Counted from the stretch's first letter, positions 32,188 to 44,433 are shown. The stretch: 64,000 nt of DNA from Prochlorococcus sp. AG-418-F08 (GCA_003214295.1 QCLV01000004.1:1-64000); one strand, 5' to 3'. The notes: generated by a model not told the origin, from the sequence alone. Numbers and translations: made by a program.

Positions 32188-32790
32188 CTAAATTTTGTCT
32201 TTATCGAAAGAGTTTAATTCATTTATTATGATTTCTTCTTTTTCAGTATTTAATTTTTCCAGGGATTTTATTACATGTTCATATACTTTATCTAATATTG
32301 ATTTTTCTTCTTGAGAAATATTCCCTAACACATGTGAAATAGTATTGAAATCACTTATTCCTTGCATTGATGAAGGTGAACCAATACCAATCCTTATTCT
32401 ATTGAAATTTTGAGTTTGCAATTTTTCAATGATGCTTTTAAGCCCATTATGCCCACCTGAGCTCCCTTTTTTTCTAAATCTTATTTTACCAAGAGGAAGA
32501 TCTTTATCATCGAGTATTATAAAAAGCTGATCTAAATTAATTTTGTACCAATCTACAATTGCTCGGACAGCATCACCACTATTATTCATAAACGTATTTG
32601 GTAAAAATAACCTGTAAGTGGAATCTTTAATTTTAAATTCTGAGTAGGAACTTTTCAGTTTATCTTTTAATAAAAAATTTGAATTATGTTTTTTTGAGAG
32701 ATTTTCAAGTAGTAAGAATCCAATATTATGCCTGTTTTTTGAATATCTTTTACCAGGATTTCCTAATCCAATTAAATATATTTCATTCAT
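32188..32790 (-). CDS. pth: Peptidyl-tRNA hydrolase
   Basis: IGLGNPGKRYSKNRHNIGF; GGHNGLKSI; RIRIGIGSP. Confidence 0.97.
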   Translation of the reverse strand: MNEIYLIGLGNPGKRYSKNRHNIGFLLLENLSKKHNSNFLLKDKLKSSYSEFKIKDSTYRLFLPNTFMNNSGDAVRAIVDWYKINLDQLFIILDDKDLPLGKIRFRKKGSSGGHNGLKSIIEKLQTQNFNRIRIGIGSPSSMQGISDFNTISHVLGNISQEEKSILDKVYEHVIKSLEKLNTEKEEIIINELNSFDKDKI

Positions 32791-32849
32791 GATGTATTTC
32801 TAAAGCTTTCTCATTAAAAATATACAAACAAACTATAACCAGAAAAATA

Positions 32850-32880
32850 AAAATCCCTAAGAAGTTTATCTAGGGATTTT
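32850..32880 (-). terminator. psbH intrinsic terminator
   Basis: AAAATCCCTA-N11-TAGGGATTTT, T-rich tail on minus strand, downstream of psbH. Confidence 0.75.
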
Positions 32881-32911
32881 GAAATTAAGAATTTTAAAGG
32901 TTTTCAGGAAT

Positions 32912-33112
32912 TTAGTTTCCGTTCCAATCCACTGAAAAACCCTGAAGTAATAAGGACTGATTATATATTTGTAGGAGAATAACTAAAAAGACTAAAAGCA
33001 GTAAACCTATTACTGTCATCACAGGAACTGCGCCCCAGCCAGGAACAACTTTCCCTTGACCTGAATTACCGATCGCTTTTAAAAGACTTCCTAATGCTGT
33101 TTTTTGGCCCAT
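32912..33112 (-). CDS. psbH: Photosystem II protein PsbH
   Basis: [62 protein letters not shown]. Confidence 0.97.
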
Positions 33113-33192
33113 GTTGAATTCACTAAATCGAATATTATTTCGCTATTGTATAAGAACTTATACATAAATTGTTTACAAACTTAGCAAAATTG

Positions 33193-33345
33193 ATGCAAAC
33201 TTTATCATCGGCACCAGATCCTGCAGTTTCTATAGCAGTATCAATACTCGCAATATTATTAGCTCTAACGGGCTTTGGTCTTTGGACCGCTTTTGGACCA
33301 AGAGCTGCAAAGCTTACAGATCCATGGGATGATCATGATGATTAA
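33193..33345 (+). CDS. psbN: Photosystem II assembly protein PsbN (50 aa; below ORF-track size)
   Basis: MQTLSSAPDPAVSIAVSILAILLALTGFGLWTAFGPRAAKLTDPWDDHDD, divergent from psbH. Confidence 0.95.
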   Translation: MQTLSSAPDPAVSIAVSILAILLALTGFGLWTAFGPRAAKLTDPWDDHDD

Positions 33346-33453
33346 GCTCTTTTAAAGTATTTCAAAATTTTCCAAAAATACAAAAAGTAAACCTTTTACC
33401 ATAATTTAAATATAAATTTAATAGGATATAAATCTGTCAGCACTTGTAATTCC

Positions 33454-33582
33454 ATGCTTGCCCTAAAAATTTCTGTATACACAATCGTCTTTTTCTTCGT
33501 TGGAATCTTTCTCTTCGGATTTTTAGCAAGTGACCCAACTAGGACACCTAATAGAAAAGACTTGGAAAGTCCTCAGGATTAA
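33454..33582 (+). CDS. psbI: Photosystem II reaction centre protein PsbI (42 aa; below ORF-track size)
   Basis: [42 protein letters not shown]. Confidence 0.96.
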
Positions 33583-33673
33583 TTATTTCTGGGTTATGAA
33601 AATTTTGTAAAAAATAAATTTATAAAAATATTCTTATAACTTTTAGAATTCCCTATTTAATAACTTTAAACTC

Positions 33674-34285
33674 CTAACTAAATTTTATATATGGGAGATC
33701 TTTAAATTTCCTTTCTACTAGCGAAGAGTTTTTGAGTAATGTAGCTGTAGCATCCCATTCACCGGTTAAAAACATATTTTTTGAGCTATCTTTAATCTCA
33801 AGATTAAAATTCAAATCTTCCGATTTTGCTGAGGAATTTTTCAAATCAATTTCTAAAAATAATTTCTTATTGAAATTATATTTTTGAATATCTTGTATTG
33901 ATTTTTTAGGAAGTGTAAAACATGGAATTCCAATTGCAATACAGTTGCTATAAAAAATTTCAGCAAAACTCTCACCTATTATTGCCCTTATACCCCAACG
34001 AATTAAGGCTTGAGGAGCATGTTCTCTACTAGAGCCACAACCAAAATTACTATTAACGATAAGAATAGAAGAATCTTGATTTTCTTTTAGATCGAAGGGA
34101 TGTCTGCCTTTCAAAGTTTTTCTATCGTCTTCAAAAACAGATTTGCCTAATAAATCAAAACTAACGCACTTTAAGAAACGCGCAGGAATAATTCGATCGG
34201 TATCAATGTCGTTACCAATCAATGAAATGCATTTTCCACTTATTTGGGAAATTTTTCCAATTGGTGGGGTAAATTCCGATTTCAT
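33674..34285 (-). CDS. leuD: 3-isopropylmalate dehydratase small subunit
   Basis: GNDIDTDRIIPARFLK; NFGCGSSREHAPQAL. Confidence 0.96.
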   Translation of the reverse strand: MKSEFTPPIGKISQISGKCISLIGNDIDTDRIIPARFLKCVSFDLLGKSVFEDDRKTLKGRHPFDLKENQDSSILIVNSNFGCGSSREHAPQALIRWGIRAIIGESFAEIFYSNCIAIGIPCFTLPKKSIQDIQKYNFNKKLFLEIDLKNSSAKSEDLNFNLEIKDSSKNMFLTGEWDATATLLKNSSLVERKFKDLPYIKFS

Positions 34286-35691
34286 TAGTGCATGTACTCA
34301 CGAACGTCACTTACTTTGCCATTTATTGCAGCAGCAGCTACCATTGCTGGACTCATTAGAAGAGTTCTTCCGCTAGGAGAGCCTTGTCTACCCTTAAAGT
34401 TTCTATTACTAGAACTTGCACTAACTTGATTTCCTATTAGCTTATCTGAATTCATTGCTAAACACATTGAGCAGCCTGGCTCTCTCCATTGAAACCCAGA
34501 ATCCTTAAAAATCTTATCAAGACCTTCTTGTTTTGCTTCATTGGCTACTTTTTCTGAACCTGGCACTACAAATGCTTTTATATTTCTAGATACTTTTTTA
34601 TCTTTTAATACTTGAGCAGCAACTCTTAAGTCACTGATTCTTCCATTGGTGCAACTACCTATGAAACAAACATCTACAGGAGTATTTTTTATTGATTGCC
34701 CTGGTTTGAAACCCATATATTCATAAGCTTCTTCAGCAATTAATTGGTCATTTAGGGACAATTCTTCTAAAAGAGGGATCTGTTGATTGACGCCTATACT
34801 TTGACCAGGAGTAATTCCCCAGGTTACGGTTGGTTCTACTTTTGAAGCATCAAATTTAATCACATCATCATAAATAGAATTTGCATCGCTTTTTAAAGAT
34901 TTCCACCATAAGAGCGCTTCATCCCAATTCTCATTTTTGGGTGCACATGTTTTATTTTTAATGTAATTAAAAGTCTTTTCGTCAGGGTTTACATAGCCAC
35001 ATCTCGCGCCTCCTTCAATTGACATATTGCATATTGTCATTCTTTCTTCCATTGATAATGCATTGATCGCAGGGCCTGCGAATTCATACGCGAAACCTAC
35101 TCCTGCCTTTACACCAAGTTCATTAATAATATGAAGGACTAGATCCTTAGCATAAACCCCATGAGATAATTTATTTTCACACCAAATTTGCCTTACTTTT
35201 AATTTGTTCATGGCTATTGTTTGGGTAGCAAGAACATCTCTAACTTGGCTTGTACCTATACCAAAAGCAATTGAGCCAAAGGCTCCATGAGTTGAAGTAT
35301 GGGAATCTCCACAAGCGATAGTCATGCCTGGCTGCGTTAGTCCCAATTCTGGAGCTACAACATGTACTATTCCTTGATTTCCACTACCGATATTAAAAAA
35401 TCTTATTTTATGTTGTAAACAATTCTTTTCAAGTGTTTTGATCATTTGCTCTGCAAGATTATCTTTGAAAGGTCTGCTTTGATTATCTGTTGGCACAATA
35501 TGATCCACTGTAGCGATAGTTCTACTAGGGAATTTTACTTTTAAATTTTTGTCTTTTAAAGCCCCAAATGCTTGAGGACTTGTTACTTCATGTATAAGGT
35601 GAAGACCAATAAAAATTTGATCTGAGCCACCAGGAAGACTGGAAACTTTGTGTAAATCCCAAACTTTATCAAATAAGGTATCCTGACTCAA
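34285..35691 (-). CDS. leuC: 3-isopropylmalate dehydratase large subunit
   Basis: [38 protein letters not shown]. Confidence 0.97.
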   Translation of the reverse strand: MSQDTLFDKVWDLHKVSSLPGGSDQIFIGLHLIHEVTSPQAFGALKDKNLKVKFPSRTIATVDHIVPTDNQSRPFKDNLAEQMIKTLEKNCLQHKIRFFNIGSGNQGIVHVVAPELGLTQPGMTIACGDSHTSTHGAFGSIAFGIGTSQVRDVLATQTIAMNKLKVRQIWCENKLSHGVYAKDLVLHIINELGVKAGVGFAYEFAGPAINALSMEERMTICNMSIEGGARCGYVNPDEKTFNYIKNKTCAPKNENWDEALLWWKSLKSDANSIYDDVIKFDASKVEPTVTWGITPGQSIGVNQQIPLLEELSLNDQLIAEEAYEYMGFKPGQSIKNTPVDVCFIGSCTNGRISDLRVAAQVLKDKKVSRNIKAFVVPGSEKVANEAKQEGLDKIFKDSGFQWREPGCSMCLAMNSDKLIGNQVSASSSNRNFKGRQGSPSGRTLLMSPAMVAAAAINGKVSDVREYMH

Positions 35692-35704
35692 TTTGTAAAA
35701 AAAG

Positions 35705-36979
35705 CTACTTACTATCCGATAATAGGATTAATCTGAGGCTGTTCAAACAGACATTTACACTTAGTGTTTGAATTTCAATTCTATTTCGGGTTGAGTTAAA
35801 TAGTTTTTTTATATTAGTTAGATGATTATTCGGTCCTGAAATTGAAATATAGACAAGTCCAACCGGTTTATCTTGACTGCCTCCATTAGGGCCAGCTATT
35901 CCACTAATTGCTATTGCCCAATCTGCTCCTAATTTCTCTTTTATATTAATTGCCATGTCCTCACAAACTTCTTCAGAAACAGCTCCAAATTTTGTAAGCT
36001 TTTCTTCAGAAATATTTAATAATGAATTTTTGAGTTCATTACTATAAGAAACAATACTACCTTGAAAAACTTGAGATGAGCCTGATATTGATGTTAGTGA
36101 TGAAGATAAAAGGCCTCCGGTACAGGATTCAGCAAAAACAATAGTTTGGTTTCTCTTGCTTAATTCTTTTATTAAAACGCTAGGAAGTGTATCATTATCT
36201 TCTCCAAAAATGAACTGTGAAAAATCTTTTTTTATTTTTTCTTTTACAGGTTTAATAATATTCTTTGCTCCCACTTCATTCTTTGCCCTGGCGGTGATTC
36301 TTAGTTTAACTTCTCCTAAGTTTGCATATGGAGCAACAGTCGGGTTTTGAAGCTTTAATAGATCGTCTATTTTTTCAGCAACACTAGATTCTCCAATGCC
36401 TGCAAATTTAAGAGTATTTGAAAAAAAGGAATAACTATCTGAGAATTTGGTTTTAATGAAATTATAGGCCGTCTCTTCCCACATAGTTTTCATTTCACTG
36501 GGTACTCCAGGGAAAGTAAGAATAGTAAATCCTTTTATTGGTTCCCATATCATTCCTGGGGCAGTGCCCCTAGGGTTATTAATTATTTGAGCATTTTTTG
36601 GGAAGAAACATTGTTTCCTTAAGCTAGATGAATCGTCTTGGAGCTTTGAGTTTGAAAGTTTTTGTTTAATCTCATCCCACAAGTGCGTTCTTTCAAAAAG
36701 AGATTCATTAAAAGATTTAGCTATTGCTTCAGTTGTTAAGTCATCTGGGGTGGGTCCCAAGCCACCCGTTGTAATTAGAAGATTACTTCTTTTCGATATT
36801 TCTTGAATTACTTTTATAATTCGATCACAATTATCACCAACAGTTGATTGCCTAAAGTGATTTAAGCCTAATTGCGATAACTGTTCAGAAATCCATTGAG
36901 CATTTGTATTAATGATATTTCCTAAAAGTAGCTCTGTTCCAATAGAAAGAATTTCAACTCCCTTGGAATTAGGACTCAT
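35705..36979 (-). CDS. cinA: CinA family protein (competence/damage-inducible, NMN deamidase-type)
   Basis: [56 protein letters not shown]. Confidence 0.96.
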   Translation of the reverse strand: MSPNSKGVEILSIGTELLLGNIINTNAQWISEQLSQLGLNHFRQSTVGDNCDRIIKVIQEISKRSNLLITTGGLGPTPDDLTTEAIAKSFNESLFERTHLWDEIKQKLSNSKLQDDSSSLRKQCFFPKNAQIINNPRGTAPGMIWEPIKGFTILTFPGVPSEMKTMWEETAYNFIKTKFSDSYSFFSNTLKFAGIGESSVAEKIDDLLKLQNPTVAPYANLGEVKLRITARAKNEVGAKNIIKPVKEKIKKDFSQFIFGEDNDTLPSVLIKELSKRNQTIVFAESCTGGLLSSSLTSISGSSQVFQGSIVSYSNELKNSLLNISEEKLTKFGAVSEEVCEDMAINIKEKLGADWAIAISGIAGPNGGSQDKPVGLVYISISGPNNHLTNIKKLFNSTRNRIEIQTLSVNVCLNSLRLILLSDSK

Positions 36980-38247
36980 TTGATAGATGCTTCAAGTTTG
37001 CCTTCATAAAGAGGAAAACGATTACATAAATTTAAAACTCTTTCTTTACATTGATTTTCAATCAGTGAATTGTTTGAATTAAGTAATCTATCAGCAATAA
37101 TTTCGCCAACTTCAGAGAAAGCATTCTCATTAAATCCTCTTGTAGTTAAAGCAGCAGTACCCAACCTTAGACCGCTCGTCACAAAAGGTGATTCAGGGTC
37201 AAATGGAACAGTATTTTTGTTTGCAGTTATATTAACTTCACTTACTAGCAAGTCAGCAACTTTACCAGTCATGTTGATACTTCTTAAATCGAGTAAAACA
37301 ATATGATTATCAGTACCTCCACTAACGATATCAATACCTCTATTTATAAGAGTTGAAGCTAGAACTTTGGCATTATTTATTACTTTTTGGGAATAATTAA
37401 CGAAATCTGGTTGTAAGGCTTCTCCAAATGCAACTGCTTTAGCGGCAATAATATGTTCTAGGGGTCCACCTTGAGTTCCAGGGAAAACAGATTTATCAAA
37501 TTTCTTTCCAAATTCTGCATCTTTACACAATATAAGCCCCCCTCTTGGCCCTCTTAATGTTTTATGAGTAGTTGTAGTTACTACATCACAATAAGGTATT
37601 GGATTTGGGTGAAGTTTACTTGCTACAAGACCAGCGATATGTGCAATATCAGCCATTAAGAATGCACCAACTTCATCTGCAATATTTCTAAATGATTCAA
37701 AATCGATTGTTCTTGGGTAAGCAGAATATCCGCATATGATCAATTTTGGTTTTGTTTCAAGTGCTATCTTTCTTATCTCATCAAAATTTAATTCACTAGT
37801 TTCTTTATTTACGCCATAGTGAACTGCATTGAACCACTTTCCACTCATATTTACTGGAGATCCATGAGTTAGGTGTCCGCCATGAGATAAATCCATCCCC
37901 ATGATTGTGTCGCCAGGTTTAAGTAGACTTAGGAAAACAGCAGCATTTGCCTGTGCACCACTATGAGGTTGAACATTGGCCCAATTTGCATTAAATAATT
38001 TTTTTGCTCTCTGAATAGCTAATTCTTCGATTTCATCAACAAATTCACATCCCCCGTAGTATCTTTTATTCGGTAATCCCTCTGCATATTTATTTGTGAG
38101 GACTGATCCTTGAGCCTGCATGACGGCAATTGATGCAAAATTTTCACTTGCTATTAATTCAAGATGAGTTTCCTGTCTGTTTTTTTCAGAGTTGATAAAA
38201 TTGGATATCACTGGATCACTTTCTTTAAGATTTTCAAGAATATTCAT
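36976..38247 (-). CDS. glyA: Serine hydroxymethyltransferase
   Basis: [41 protein letters not shown]. Confidence 0.98.
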   Translation of the reverse strand: MNILENLKESDPVISNFINSEKNRQETHLELIASENFASIAVMQAQGSVLTNKYAEGLPNKRYYGGCEFVDEIEELAIQRAKKLFNANWANVQPHSGAQANAAVFLSLLKPGDTIMGMDLSHGGHLTHGSPVNMSGKWFNAVHYGVNKETSELNFDEIRKIALETKPKLIICGYSAYPRTIDFESFRNIADEVGAFLMADIAHIAGLVASKLHPNPIPYCDVVTTTTHKTLRGPRGGLILCKDAEFGKKFDKSVFPGTQGGPLEHIIAAKAVAFGEALQPDFVNYSQKVINNAKVLASTLINRGIDIVSGGTDNHIVLLDLRSINMTGKVADLLVSEVNITANKNTVPFDPESPFVTSGLRLGTAALTTRGFNENAFSEVGEIIADRLLNSNNSLIENQCKERVLNLCNRFPLYEGKLEASIK

Positions 38248-38325
38248 TGAATTTGATTAAGCAATACCCATAATATAAACGATATTTTTTAGAAAAATAT
38301 AAAAAGAATGTTTCATAATTTAAAA

Positions 38326-38399
38326 CGCGCCTGGAGAGATTCGAACTCCCGACACCCTGATCCGTAGTCAGGTGCTCTAATCCACTGAGCTACAGGCGC
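38326..38399 (-). tRNA. trnR: tRNA-Arg (anticodon ACG)
   Basis: GCGCCTG/CAGGCGC acceptor; anticodon loop CTACGGA in stem CCTGA/TCAGG; GTTCGAATC T-arm. Confidence 0.95.
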
Positions 38400-38485
38400 A
38401 TAATTATGTAATATCTCTGTTTCAGGGCCTCTTAGTCAACTAGATTTCGGGTAAGATATCTATTATTTACAATCTAATTATTGAT

Positions 38486-38737
38486 ATGCCTATAAAGTGG
38501 TACGGAAATGGTGATTTAGAAGATCCCATCTACAAGCATTTTTCAAGAATAGTAAACTTTGTTATTCACTGCATGATATTTACTGCGATTATTAGTGGTA
38601 CTTGGCTTTTAAAGGAAATTAAATATGAAATCGCTTTTTTTAATAATTTTGCAATTTTTTGGTCAGTTCTTTTAGCCTCTCATTTGCTTTTTGTAATTAT
38701 AAAAAAACCTAAAGATACTTCAAAACAACCAACTTAA
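38486..38737 (+). CDS. Conserved hypothetical two-TM cyanobacterial protein
   Basis: MPIKWYGNGDLEDPIYKHFSRIVNFVIHCMIFTAIISGTWLL; complete ORF. Confidence 0.7.
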   Translation: MPIKWYGNGDLEDPIYKHFSRIVNFVIHCMIFTAIISGTWLLKEIKYEIAFFNNFAIFWSVLLASHLLFVIIKKPKDTSKQPT

Positions 38738-38752
38738 ATCAATTTTTAATTT

Positions 38753-39043
38753 ATGGACTCTCAGATACAAATAAGTGATCTAGAAAATATTATTTCAGAA
38801 AAGGTTTTTATAAAAATAGAAAAGTGGAATTTATATCTTGGAGATGCTGGCCTAGCTAGAAAACTCGCTATCGAATGTATAAGTAATAAGGATAAAGGCC
38901 CATTTGAGGCTGCAAAAATAAGTTTGAAAGCACTAAATGTAAAAGTAGGGGATGGTGTTAATAGTATTCCACTTATTAATTTAATCACTAACTCACAAAT
39001 TCTAGAATTAGAAGAGATTTTAGAAAGTTTTTTTTATAACTAA
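38753..39043 (+). CDS. DUF3181-like cyanobacterial protein
   Basis: IEKWNLYLGDAGLARKLAIECISNKDKGPFEAAKISLKALNVKVGDG. Confidence 0.7.
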   Translation: MDSQIQISDLENIISEKVFIKIEKWNLYLGDAGLARKLAIECISNKDKGPFEAAKISLKALNVKVGDGVNSIPLINLITNSQILELEEILESFFYN

Positions 39044-40596
39044 ATCTTTTTTTGGTAGATTTTAAATCTATTTACTTTTAAGAATTTAGTAATTAAAAAA
39101 TAAATAATAAAAAAAGTTGATGACTCAAATATTAAAACAAAAAGTTTTTCAATAAACGATTTGAGTTGAGGCACAATTTGGAAAATTGAAAAACAAGTAT
39201 AGCCTGTTATTACAGCTGAGAAAGAAATCAAGATAATCTTTACGAATAAAAGGGAAAAAGGTAAACGGAGGTTGTTGTTTTTTAAATTGTTAGAAAGAAT
39301 ACAACAAATGATAAAATTTACTACTGCTGAAGATAAAATTATTCCTTCAATTTCTAAGTTGTAAGGTCCCAAAACTCTTATCAAAATCCAATCAAAAAAG
39401 ATATTCAGCAAAATTCCCAAGAGAGACAATTTGGAAGGTAATTTAGCTTTTTCAATTGAATAATAAGTTCTTACTAATAGGTCTCTGTAAAGATAAAAAG
39501 GGATACCAACTGAATATGCAATTAAAATCTTTCTAACTTCGTTAACTGCTTTGAAATCAAAAGCTCCTCTTTGAAAGACTAATTCTACTATTTGATTATT
39601 GAAAGTTATAAAAAAGGCAGTTAGAAAAATAGTTGTTAAAAAACAATACTCTATTCCTATAGTCAAATTTTTACCTAACTCCACATACTTTTTATCTGCT
39701 TTTAACTTTGAAAATTTTGTTAATAAGGGCAAGATTAAAGAGTTTGATAAGATGCCGAGTGGTGCTTGTATCAGAAAGTTGCCATATGCTAATCCAGATG
39801 CTGCTCCTTGAAAGCTTGAAGCGAAATACATATCTACGTATACATTGATTTGACCAAGGCCAGAAGAAATACATGCAGGCAGAATTAGATTAAGTATTCT
39901 TTTTTCTTCTTTAATAAAGTAATCAAAATTGCGATTAAGTCTTAATAAGCCAATTTTATTTATTATCCATATTTGAACAAAAAATTGTATGGATGTTCCG
40001 ACTAATGTTGCAGAAGCAAGTAAAGTGGAAGATGGAAGAAAACTTGAATTATTTTTATTTGAAATCCAATTTAATAAAATAAAAAAAATAATTGTAACGC
40101 TTATGATAGCTGGACTAATGCTTGAGATTAAAAATTTTTTTCTAGAATTTAGAGCCCCAAAACTCAAACCTATAAAACCAGATAAAGGAATACAAGGAGT
40201 AAGTATTCTTAATTGAAAAGTTGCGATAGATTTTGCTTCAATACTTAAATTTGGAGCTATTAAATTAATTAAAAAACTAGCGTAAAAGTAAATAAACAAT
40301 CCCAATAAAATTAATATTAGAGTTAGTTTTATGCTTACTTGTGTTAAAACAACCCTTCCAGCTTTTTTGTTGAGGGGAGTAAGAACTGCTACTACTGCGT
40401 TATGTAAAGGACCATTAATGCCCCCAATAATTATTAAAAAGAAGCCAGGAATAATATAGGCATAATTAAATGCGTCATATGTAATTCCTATGCCAAAAGC
40501 GGCAGCAATAAATGCTTCTCTCGTAAAACCAACTAATTTACTAAGACCAGTGCCAAAAGAAATTGAAAAAACATTATTTTTAAAATATGAATTCAT
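39040..40596 (-). CDS. murJ: Lipid II flippase MurJ (MviN family)
   Basis: [20 protein letters not shown]; multi-[17 protein letters not shown]. Confidence 0.94.
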   Translation of the reverse strand: MNSYFKNNVFSISFGTGLSKLVGFTREAFIAAAFGIGITYDAFNYAYIIPGFFLIIIGGINGPLHNAVVAVLTPLNKKAGRVVLTQVSIKLTLILILLGLFIYFYASFLINLIAPNLSIEAKSIATFQLRILTPCIPLSGFIGLSFGALNSRKKFLISSISPAIISVTIIFFILLNWISNKNNSSFLPSSTLLASATLVGTSIQFFVQIWIINKIGLLRLNRNFDYFIKEEKRILNLILPACISSGLGQINVYVDMYFASSFQGAASGLAYGNFLIQAPLGILSNSLILPLLTKFSKLKADKKYVELGKNLTIGIEYCFLTTIFLTAFFITFNNQIVELVFQRGAFDFKAVNEVRKILIAYSVGIPFYLYRDLLVRTYYSIEKAKLPSKLSLLGILLNIFFDWILIRVLGPYNLEIEGIILSSAVVNFIICCILSNNLKNNNLRLPFSLLFVKIILISFSAVITGYTCFSIFQIVPQLKSFIEKLFVLIFESSTFFIIYFLITKFLKVNRFKIYQKKI

Positions 40597-40665
40597 TTAC
40601 TGTTTTTTTTAAAACATTCTTTAATAAGATTAAATTATATTTGTTTTTTAACTAATTACAATTTT

Positions 40666-41406
40666 ATGAAAGAGAGGATAATTGAATTTGATCCATTGAT
40701 AGAAGGGGTTTTAGTTAAGAGGTATAAAAGGTTTCTAGCAGATATTAAATTAGAAAGTGGAGAGGTAGTTACTGCACATTGTGCTAACACAGGACCAATG
40801 AAGGGACTTTTGAATGAGGGGGCAAAAGTGAGAATAAGTGTTTCCCCTTCTCCCAAAAGAAAATTACCATTTACATGGGAACAAATATGTGTTTTAAATT
40901 CAAAAAATGAGGAGGTTTGGGTAGGTATTAATACACTATTTGCAAATAAGCTAATTAAGAAGGTTATTGAGAAAAATTTGCTAAATGACATTATTGGAGA
41001 AATAGGCACAATTAAATCTGAAGTTCCTTATGGAAAAGATAAAAAAAGCAGGATTGACTTTTTTTTAACTCCAAAATCTTCAAATCCTGATAAACGTAAC
41101 ATTTACATAGAAGTTAAAAATACCACTTGGATTAAAAAGAATATAGCTCTATTCCCAGATACAGTAACGAAAAGAGGCCAAAAACACCTCAGGGAATTAA
41201 AGGAATTAATTCCTGAAAGCAAAAGTGTTTTAGTACTTTGTATTACAAGAAAAGACGCTTGTTTTTTTGCCCCTGGAGATGAGGCAGATCCCTTATATGG
41301 CAATCTTTTTAGAGAATCTTTAAGTGCAGGAATGATATCTATACCATGTTCGTTCGAATTTCACAAAGACCACGTTACATGGAATGGAATTAAACCTTTG
41401 AAATAA
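40666..41406 (+). CDS. sfsA: Sugar fermentation stimulation protein homolog
   Basis: [49 protein letters not shown]. Confidence 0.96.
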   Translation: MKERIIEFDPLIEGVLVKRYKRFLADIKLESGEVVTAHCANTGPMKGLLNEGAKVRISVSPSPKRKLPFTWEQICVLNSKNEEVWVGINTLFANKLIKKVIEKNLLNDIIGEIGTIKSEVPYGKDKKSRIDFFLTPKSSNPDKRNIYIEVKNTTWIKKNIALFPDTVTKRGQKHLRELKELIPESKSVLVLCITRKDACFFAPGDEADPLYGNLFRESLSAGMISIPCSFEFHKDHVTWNGIKPLK

Positions 41407-41489
41407 ATAAAAAAAACTAATTTTTTGAATTTAAAAAAAAATAATTTTCTAATTTAACAAAATATTTTTGAGATGCAACTATAAAATTA

Positions 41490-41503
41490 GTATCAACGAC
41501 TAC
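41490..41503 (+). promoter_or_regulatory. NtcA box upstream of amt1 (GTA-N8-TAC)
   Basis: GTA TCAACGAC TAC, within a larger TAGTA-N8-TACTA dyad, 83 nt before the amt1 ATG. Confidence 0.75.
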
Positions 41504-41545
41504 TAGACACTAATAAGTTTTTTGAGCAAAATTAAATATGAAAGG

Positions 41546-41567
41546 AAACAGCACAAACTGTTTTTTT
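41546..41567 (+). promoter_or_regulatory. Hairpin plus T-run in amt1 leader
   Basis: AAACAG-CACAAA-CTGTTT perfect 6-bp stem; T-run to 41567; 19 nt before the amt1 ATG. Confidence 0.4.
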
Positions 41568-41586
41568 GCAGATCTAATTTTTTTTT

Positions 41587-43047
41587 ATGACCACTGCTTT
41601 GCAAACGCCTCAAAGGCGCTCTAGGTCCAAGTTACAAGATGCAAGTCTTGTTAATGGACCTATGCTCCTTTTGAGGAGTATTCGAGGATTTAGTTCAAAC
41701 CGCTCTATGTTGTGGCTTGCAACTGTTCCTTTAGCTTTGTTTGGTTTAGGTATTTTTAACCTTTCAGCTCATGCAGCTGATTTACCTGAGTTGAATGCAG
41801 CTTTTCTTGCTAACAATTTATGGCTTTTGATCGCTACTATCTTAGTGATCTTCATGAACGCTGGTTTCGCTATGGTTGAGGCAGGTATGTGCCGTTCTAA
41901 GAACGCAGTAAACATCCTTGCTAAAAACCTATTCGTATTTGCTCTAGCTGTAACCTCATATTGGTTTATTGGCTATTCATTAATGTACGGAGGTAGTGTT
42001 GCTGACGGATGGCTTTATTTTGGAGGCTTATTTTTTGATCCAACAGTTACTGCAGATATGGTAACTGATGCTGGATTAGTCCCAACAGTTGATTTCTTGT
42101 TCCAGTCTGCATTCGCAGGAACTGCGGCAACTATCGTATCCGGTCTTGTTGCTGAAAGAGTTAAATTTGGAGAATTTGTTGTTTTTGCTATTGTATTAAC
42201 TGCATTTATATATCCAATTGCTGGTAGCTGGAAATGGAATGGTGGTTGGCTTGATTCATTAGGTTTCGTTGATTTTGCTGGTTCTTCAATTGTCCACTCA
42301 GTTGGAGCATGGGCAGGTCTTGTAGGAGCTATGCTTTTAGGACCAAGAATTGGCAAATACTCTGATGGAAAACCTCAAGCTATGCCAGGTCACAATATGG
42401 CTATAGCCACTTTAGGTGCATTAGTTCTATGGATAGGTTGGTATGGATTTAACCCAGGTTCTCAACTTGCTATGGATCAATGGGTTCCATATGTTGCTGT
42501 AACAACTACTTTGGCAGCAGCAGCTGGCGCTATTGGAGCAACTGTTGTCTCAACATTAACTTCAGGCAAGCCTGATCTTACAATGATTATTAACGGAATT
42601 CTTGCTGGTTTGGTTAGTATCACTGCTGGTTGTGGTGATATGACACTTGCTGGAGCCTGGTTCGCAGGACTAGTTGGTGGAATTATTGTTGTATTTTCTG
42701 TTGCAGCTCTTGATGCTGCTGAGATCGATGATCCTGTAGGTGCATTCTCTGTTCACGGAGTTTGTGGTGTATGGGGTACTGTAGTTATCGGTCTTTGGGG
42801 TACAGCTGTTCAGGGCGATGGAGCAGGCATGGGATTGTTCAATGGTGGAGGTATTAATCTTTTACTAGTTCAAGCTCTTGGTGCTGCAGCTTATGCTATC
42901 TGGACGTTAGTCACTTGTTGGATTGCTTGGTCAGTAATTGGAGGATTATTCGGAGGAATCCGTGTATCTGAAGAGGAAGAGACTCAAGGTCTTGATATAG
43001 GAGAGCATGGAATGGAAGCATATCCAGACTTTGCATCTGCTAAATAA
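41587..43047 (+). CDS. amt1: Ammonium transporter
   Basis: FMNAGFAMVEAGMCRSKNAVNIL; MPGHNMAIATLGALVLWIGWYGFNPGS; SVHGVCGVWGTVVIG. Confidence 0.98.
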   Translation: MTTALQTPQRRSRSKLQDASLVNGPMLLLRSIRGFSSNRSMLWLATVPLALFGLGIFNLSAHAADLPELNAAFLANNLWLLIATILVIFMNAGFAMVEAGMCRSKNAVNILAKNLFVFALAVTSYWFIGYSLMYGGSVADGWLYFGGLFFDPTVTADMVTDAGLVPTVDFLFQSAFAGTAATIVSGLVAERVKFGEFVVFAIVLTAFIYPIAGSWKWNGGWLDSLGFVDFAGSSIVHSVGAWAGLVGAMLLGPRIGKYSDGKPQAMPGHNMAIATLGALVLWIGWYGFNPGSQLAMDQWVPYVAVTTTLAAAAGAIGATVVSTLTSGKPDLTMIINGILAGLVSITAGCGDMTLAGAWFAGLVGGIIVVFSVAALDAAEIDDPVGAFSVHGVCGVWGTVVIGLWGTAVQGDGAGMGLFNGGGINLLLVQALGAAAYAIWTLVTCWIAWSVIGGLFGGIRVSEEEETQGLDIGEHGMEAYPDFASAK

Positions 43048-43068
43048 TCTAACTTAAATTTAATTCTA

Positions 43069-43100
43069 GAAACCTGACATATGTCAGGTTTCTTTTTTTT
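43069..43100 (+). terminator. amt1 intrinsic terminator
   Basis: GAAACCTGACATATGTCAGGTTTC, perfect 24-nt palindrome, followed by T8. Confidence 0.9.
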
Positions 43101-43135
43101 ACAAAAAATTATTTGAAATGTAGTACTATCAAAGG

Positions 43136-44332
43136 ATGGATACACAAGCTTTTAGAAGATCTCTTCATCATTCTGATAGATATAATAGAAGGGGCTTCGA
43201 TTCTCCAACAAAAAGAGCTCAAGCGTTAGAAGAAGCTTACCAAAGTGATTTGATAAGTTCTATTAGAGATAATGGTTTTACTTACACTAAAGGTAGACTG
43301 AATATTAAGTTGGCTCAAGCATTTGGTTTTTGCTGGGGAGTTGAAAGAGCTGTAGCTATGGCTTATGAGACTAGAAGACATTACCCTGATGAGAATATAT
43401 GGATAACAAACGAGATAATTCATAATCCCTCAGTTAATGACCATTTGAGAAAAATGAATGTAAAATTCATTTCGGCTAAAAATGGAATTAAAGATTTTTC
43501 GTTAGTTTCTAACGGTGATGTAGTTATACTTCCAGCTTTCGGAGCCACTGTTCAAGAAATGAAACTCCTTCATGAGAAAGGTTGTCATATTATTGATACA
43601 ACTTGTCCATGGGTTTCAAAGGTTTGGCATACCGTAGAGAAACATAAAAAACATGTTTTTACATCTATTATTCATGGAAAATTTAAGCATGAAGAAACTC
43701 TTGCTACTAGTTCTTTCGCAGGTAAATATTTAGTTGTACTTGATCTAGAAGAAGCAAATTATGTATCTGAATACATTATGGGTAGAGGTAATAAGAATGA
43801 ATTTATGAATAAATTCTCTAAAGCTTGTTCTAATGGATTTGATCCTGATAAAGATTTAGATAGAGTCGGAGTTGCTAATCAGACAACTATGCTTAAAAGT
43901 GAGACCGAAGAAATAGGAAAAGTTTTTGAAAGAACGATGTTAAAAAAATTCGGACCGGAAAACTTAAATAGCCACTTCTTAGCTTTTAATACTATTTGTG
44001 ATGCAACTGAAGAAAGACAAGATGCAATGTTCTCTTTGGTTGATGAAGATCTTGATATTCTTGTGGTTATAGGAGGATTCAATTCTTCCAATACTACTCA
44101 CTTACAAGAAATAGCAATCACTAAAAATATTTCTTCTTTTCACATAGATACTCCAGAGAGGATATCAGTTGAAGAAAACTCAATATTTCACAAGCCACTA
44201 GGGTCAGATTTAGAACTTAAAAATAATTTTTTACCTAGTGGGAAAATTAATGTTGGAATTACCTCAGGCGCATCAACTCCTGATAAGGTTGTTGCAGATG
44301 TTATTGAAAAGTTAATTGATATTGCTTCCTGA
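43136..44332 (+). CDS. ispH: 4-hydroxy-3-methylbut-2-enyl diphosphate reductase
   Basis: [44 protein letters not shown]. Confidence 0.97.
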   Translation: MDTQAFRRSLHHSDRYNRRGFDSPTKRAQALEEAYQSDLISSIRDNGFTYTKGRLNIKLAQAFGFCWGVERAVAMAYETRRHYPDENIWITNEIIHNPSVNDHLRKMNVKFISAKNGIKDFSLVSNGDVVILPAFGATVQEMKLLHEKGCHIIDTTCPWVSKVWHTVEKHKKHVFTSIIHGKFKHEETLATSSFAGKYLVVLDLEEANYVSEYIMGRGNKNEFMNKFSKACSNGFDPDKDLDRVGVANQTTMLKSETEEIGKVFERTMLKKFGPENLNSHFLAFNTICDATEERQDAMFSLVDEDLDILVVIGGFNSSNTTHLQEIAITKNISSFHIDTPERISVEENSIFHKPLGSDLELKNNFLPSGKINVGITSGASTPDKVVADVIEKLIDIAS

Positions 44333-44433
44333 ATTTGTTATATATTTATAAATTTGCTTAGTTTTTTTAATTTATTATTCAGATAATTCCAAAAGATCTA
44401 CTTTATTAACTAGAATGTTGAAAAAAATGAAGT

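Noticed and set aside
42015-42356. 113-aa minus-strand ORF
   Set aside because: Antisense shadow of amt1 with no motifs of its own.
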